Shown one piece after another: positions 6,016-7,438 of a DNA stretch of 7,438 nucleotides. The notes beneath the pieces are model-generated. The model was not told the origin of the DNA and did no database searches. It worked only from the letters and a program-made list of their open reading frames with translations. Source of the DNA: an uncultured Peptococcaceae bacterium (GTDB lineage Bacteria; Bacillota; Dehalobacteriia; UBA4068; JAAVYR01); the NCBI GenBank assembly GCA_949739465.1, contig CATIYQ010000109.1:1-7438 (forward strand), given 5' to 3'. The stretch's first letter is position 1. The number at the start of each line of letters is the position of its first letter. The translations under genes were made by a program, and so were the position numbers.

Positions 6016-6786
6016 TTACGCGCCCAGATACGCGCCGATTACTTTTTCGTTTTGTTTGATTTCTTCCGGCGTGCCTTCGGCAATGGTTTTACCATAGTCC
6101 AGCACGACGATTTTTTCACAGATACCCATGACTAAGCTCATGTCGTGTTCGATGAGCAGGATAGAGATACCGAAGTTATCTTTAACGAATTTAATGGTTT
6201 CCATTAGCTCATGGGTTTCGGTGTGGTTCATGCCGGCTGCTGGTTCGTCCAGGAGCAGCACTTTAGGATTGGTCGCCATAGCCCGGACGATTTCCAGCTT
6301 TCGCTGTTTGCCGTAAGGGAGATTGGCGGCTTGGGTATCAGCCAGACCGTCCAGGTCGAACACTTTCAAGAGTTCGTGGGCTTTTTCCTCTATTACGGCT
6401 TCTTCCTTCCAATATTTTGGCAGGCGGAAGAGGGCGGTAAGGGTGCCGTAGCTCATATCATGGAACATTGCCACTTTTACATTGTCGATAACCGACATAT
6501 CCTTAAAGAGCCGAATATTTTGGAAGGTACGGGCGATGCCGCATTTGACGATAGACGCGGTGTTCTTCCCGACTAGGCTTTCTCCGTTTAAGGAAATAGA
6601 GCCTTCCGTGGGAGTGTATACCGCTGTAAGCAGGTTAAAGAGAGTGGTTTTCCCTGCGCCGTTGGGACCGATTAAGCCCATAATCTGGTTGGGTTCAATG
6701 GTGAAGGAGACGCCTTGCAAGGCTTGGAGTCCGCCGAAACGAATGCCTAAGTTTTCTACTTCCAAAAGTCCTGTTTTGTTACTCAT
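6016..6786 (-). CDS. livG: Branched-chain amino-acid ABC transporter, ATP-binding protein LivG
   Basis: This is the partner ATPase of LivF in the heteromeric importer. In 256 residues it shows Walker A GPNGAGKT (40-47), the Q-loop in GIARTFQNIRLF (Gln89), the LivG-type degenerate signature LPYGKQRKLEI (156-166), Walker B VLLLDEPAAGMN (176-187), and the switch His214 in LIEHDMSLV. The C-terminal AEGTPEEIKQNEKVIGAYLG is also typical of LivG. ATG 6786 is the start; AAAGGAGG (minus strand, 6798-6805) lies 11 nt upstream, inside livM. The start overlaps the livM stop by 8 bp, pointing to coupled translation. Confidence 0.96.
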   Translation of the reverse strand: MSNKTGLLEVENLGIRFGGLQALQGVSFTIEPNQIMGLIGPNGAGKTTLFNLLTAVYTPTEGSISLNGESLVGKNTASIVKCGIARTFQNIRLFKDMSVIDNVKVAMFHDMSYGTLTALFRLPKYWKEEAVIEEKAHELLKVFDLDGLADTQAANLPYGKQRKLEIVRAMATNPKVLLLDEPAAGMNHTETHELMETIKFVKDNFGISILLIEHDMSLVMGICEKIVVLDYGKTIAEGTPEEIKQNEKVIGAYLGA

Positions 6787-7438
6787 GGGCTTGTTCTCCT
6801 CCTTTCGGCGCTTTTTTCTTGAAGAGGTCCGATAGTTCCTTCTTGCCTAATAACCCTTCTGGACGGAAAATCATCATCACTACTAAAGCGATGGAGTAGA
6901 TGAGCAAGCGATAGTCGTTAAGACCGCGGAGTAATTCCGGTAGCAAGGTAAGAAAGCCTGCCGCAAATACGGACCCGGTGAAACTGCCCATACCGCCCAA
7001 CACTACCATAATGAGGATTTCCACCGAGCGCATAAAGCCAAAGGTGGTAGGGTCTAACACAGTGATATAGTGGGCGTATAAGCCTCCGGCAACGCCGGCA
7101 AAGAAAGAGGAAATGGTGAAGGCGTAAATCTTATAGAAGGTGGTATTGACGCCAACAGCCTCCGCGGCGATTAAGTTATCCCGAATGGCTAAAATAGAAC
7201 GACCGTGACGGGAGAAAATCAATGTGAACATCAAGATGATGGTGGCTACCATGATAAAGAACACCCAGTTAAAAGAGGTGTATTCCGGAATGCCCGAAAG
7301 ACCTCTGCCGCCGCCAGTAAACTTCAGGTTCAAAATGATAACGCGGATGATTTCCCCAAAGCCTAAGGTGATGATAGCCAGGTAGTCACCACGCAAGCGC
7401 AGGGCAGGGATGCCGATGAGCATACCGCAAAAGCCAGC
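6779..7438 (-). CDS. livM: Branched-chain amino-acid ABC transporter permease LivM, 5' end outside window
   Basis: LivM is an inner-membrane permease that forms the translocation channel with LivH. The 219 visible residues begin inside the protein and run in frame to the right edge, so ATG 7423 is an internal methionine, not the start. The family hallmark ALRLRGDYLAIITLGFGE is seen at residues 12-29. RDNLIAAEAVGVNTTFYKI is the cytoplasmic loop that docks on the ATPases. VVLGGMGSFTGSVFAA and the terminal RPEGLLGKK are also typical. Hydrophobic segments lie at about 20-37, 55-72, 100-120, 135-165 and 175-195. Full relatives have about 300 or more residues, so about a third is missing. The operon promoter must be beyond 7438. 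Confidence 0.94.
   Translation of the reverse strand, partial: AGFCGMLIGIPALRLRGDYLAIITLGFGEIIRVIILNLKFTGGGRGLSGIPEYTSFNWVFFIMVATIILMFTLIFSRHGRSILAIRDNLIAAEAVGVNTTFYKIYAFTISSFFAGVAGGLYAHYITVLDPTTFGFMRSVEILIMVVLGGMGSFTGSVFAAGFLTLLPELLRGLNDYRLLIYSIALVVMMIFRPEGLLGKKELSDLFKKKAPKGGEQAHE

Noticed and set aside
6211..6576. Plus-strand open frames within livG
   Set aside because: They are antisense to livG, which carries every expected ABC ATPase motif. No plausible ribosome binding site or protein family supports the opposite frames.

Overview
The window looks like a stretch of chromosome from a strictly anaerobic, low-to-mid GC Firmicute. The evidence is an oxygen-sensitive class III ribonucleotide reductase pair, an S-layer homology (SLH) surface protein, AAGGAGG-type ribosome binding sites, and A/T-rich hairpin terminators. 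An amino-acid-fermenting lineage such as the Negativicutes would fit the branched-chain amino-acid transporter. That placement is inference, because there is no rRNA or other marker here.

Layout, left to right. (1) Positions 1-849, + strand: the C-terminal part of a protein ending in three SLH repeats, cut by the left edge, followed by a strong hairpin terminator (859-910). (2) Positions 993-1898, +: a radical SAM protein of the SplB-like COG1533 group, of unknown reaction. It ends in QISLF, which resembles a DNA sliding-clamp binding peptide. (3) Positions 1899-2112: a regulatory region with a good extended -10 promoter and two palindromic elements spaced 31 bp centre to centre, matching the arrangement of NrdR boxes. 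(4) Positions 2113-5196, +: nrdD, nrdG and dut, with overlapping ends, forming a deoxynucleotide-supply operon. NrdG activates NrdD by installing a glycyl radical, NrdD reduces ribonucleoside triphosphates (including UTP to dUTP), and Dut converts dUTP to dUMP, which protects DNA and feeds dTMP synthesis. (5) Positions 5221-5261: an 18-bp perfect hairpin between convergent operons, probably terminating both. (6) Positions 5292-7438, - strand: livF, livG and the 3' part of livM, the cytoplasmic ATPases and one permease of a branched-chain amino-acid ABC importer. Its remaining genes, probably livH and livJ, would lie beyond the right edge.

I see no CRISPR array, insertion sequence, tRNA or rRNA, and no clearly new multi-gene system. 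The points most worth checking are the promoter-overlapping NrdR-like tandem sites, the clamp-binding-like C-terminus of the radical SAM protein, and the 50-nt nrdG/dut overlap, which gives NrdG an unusual tail.
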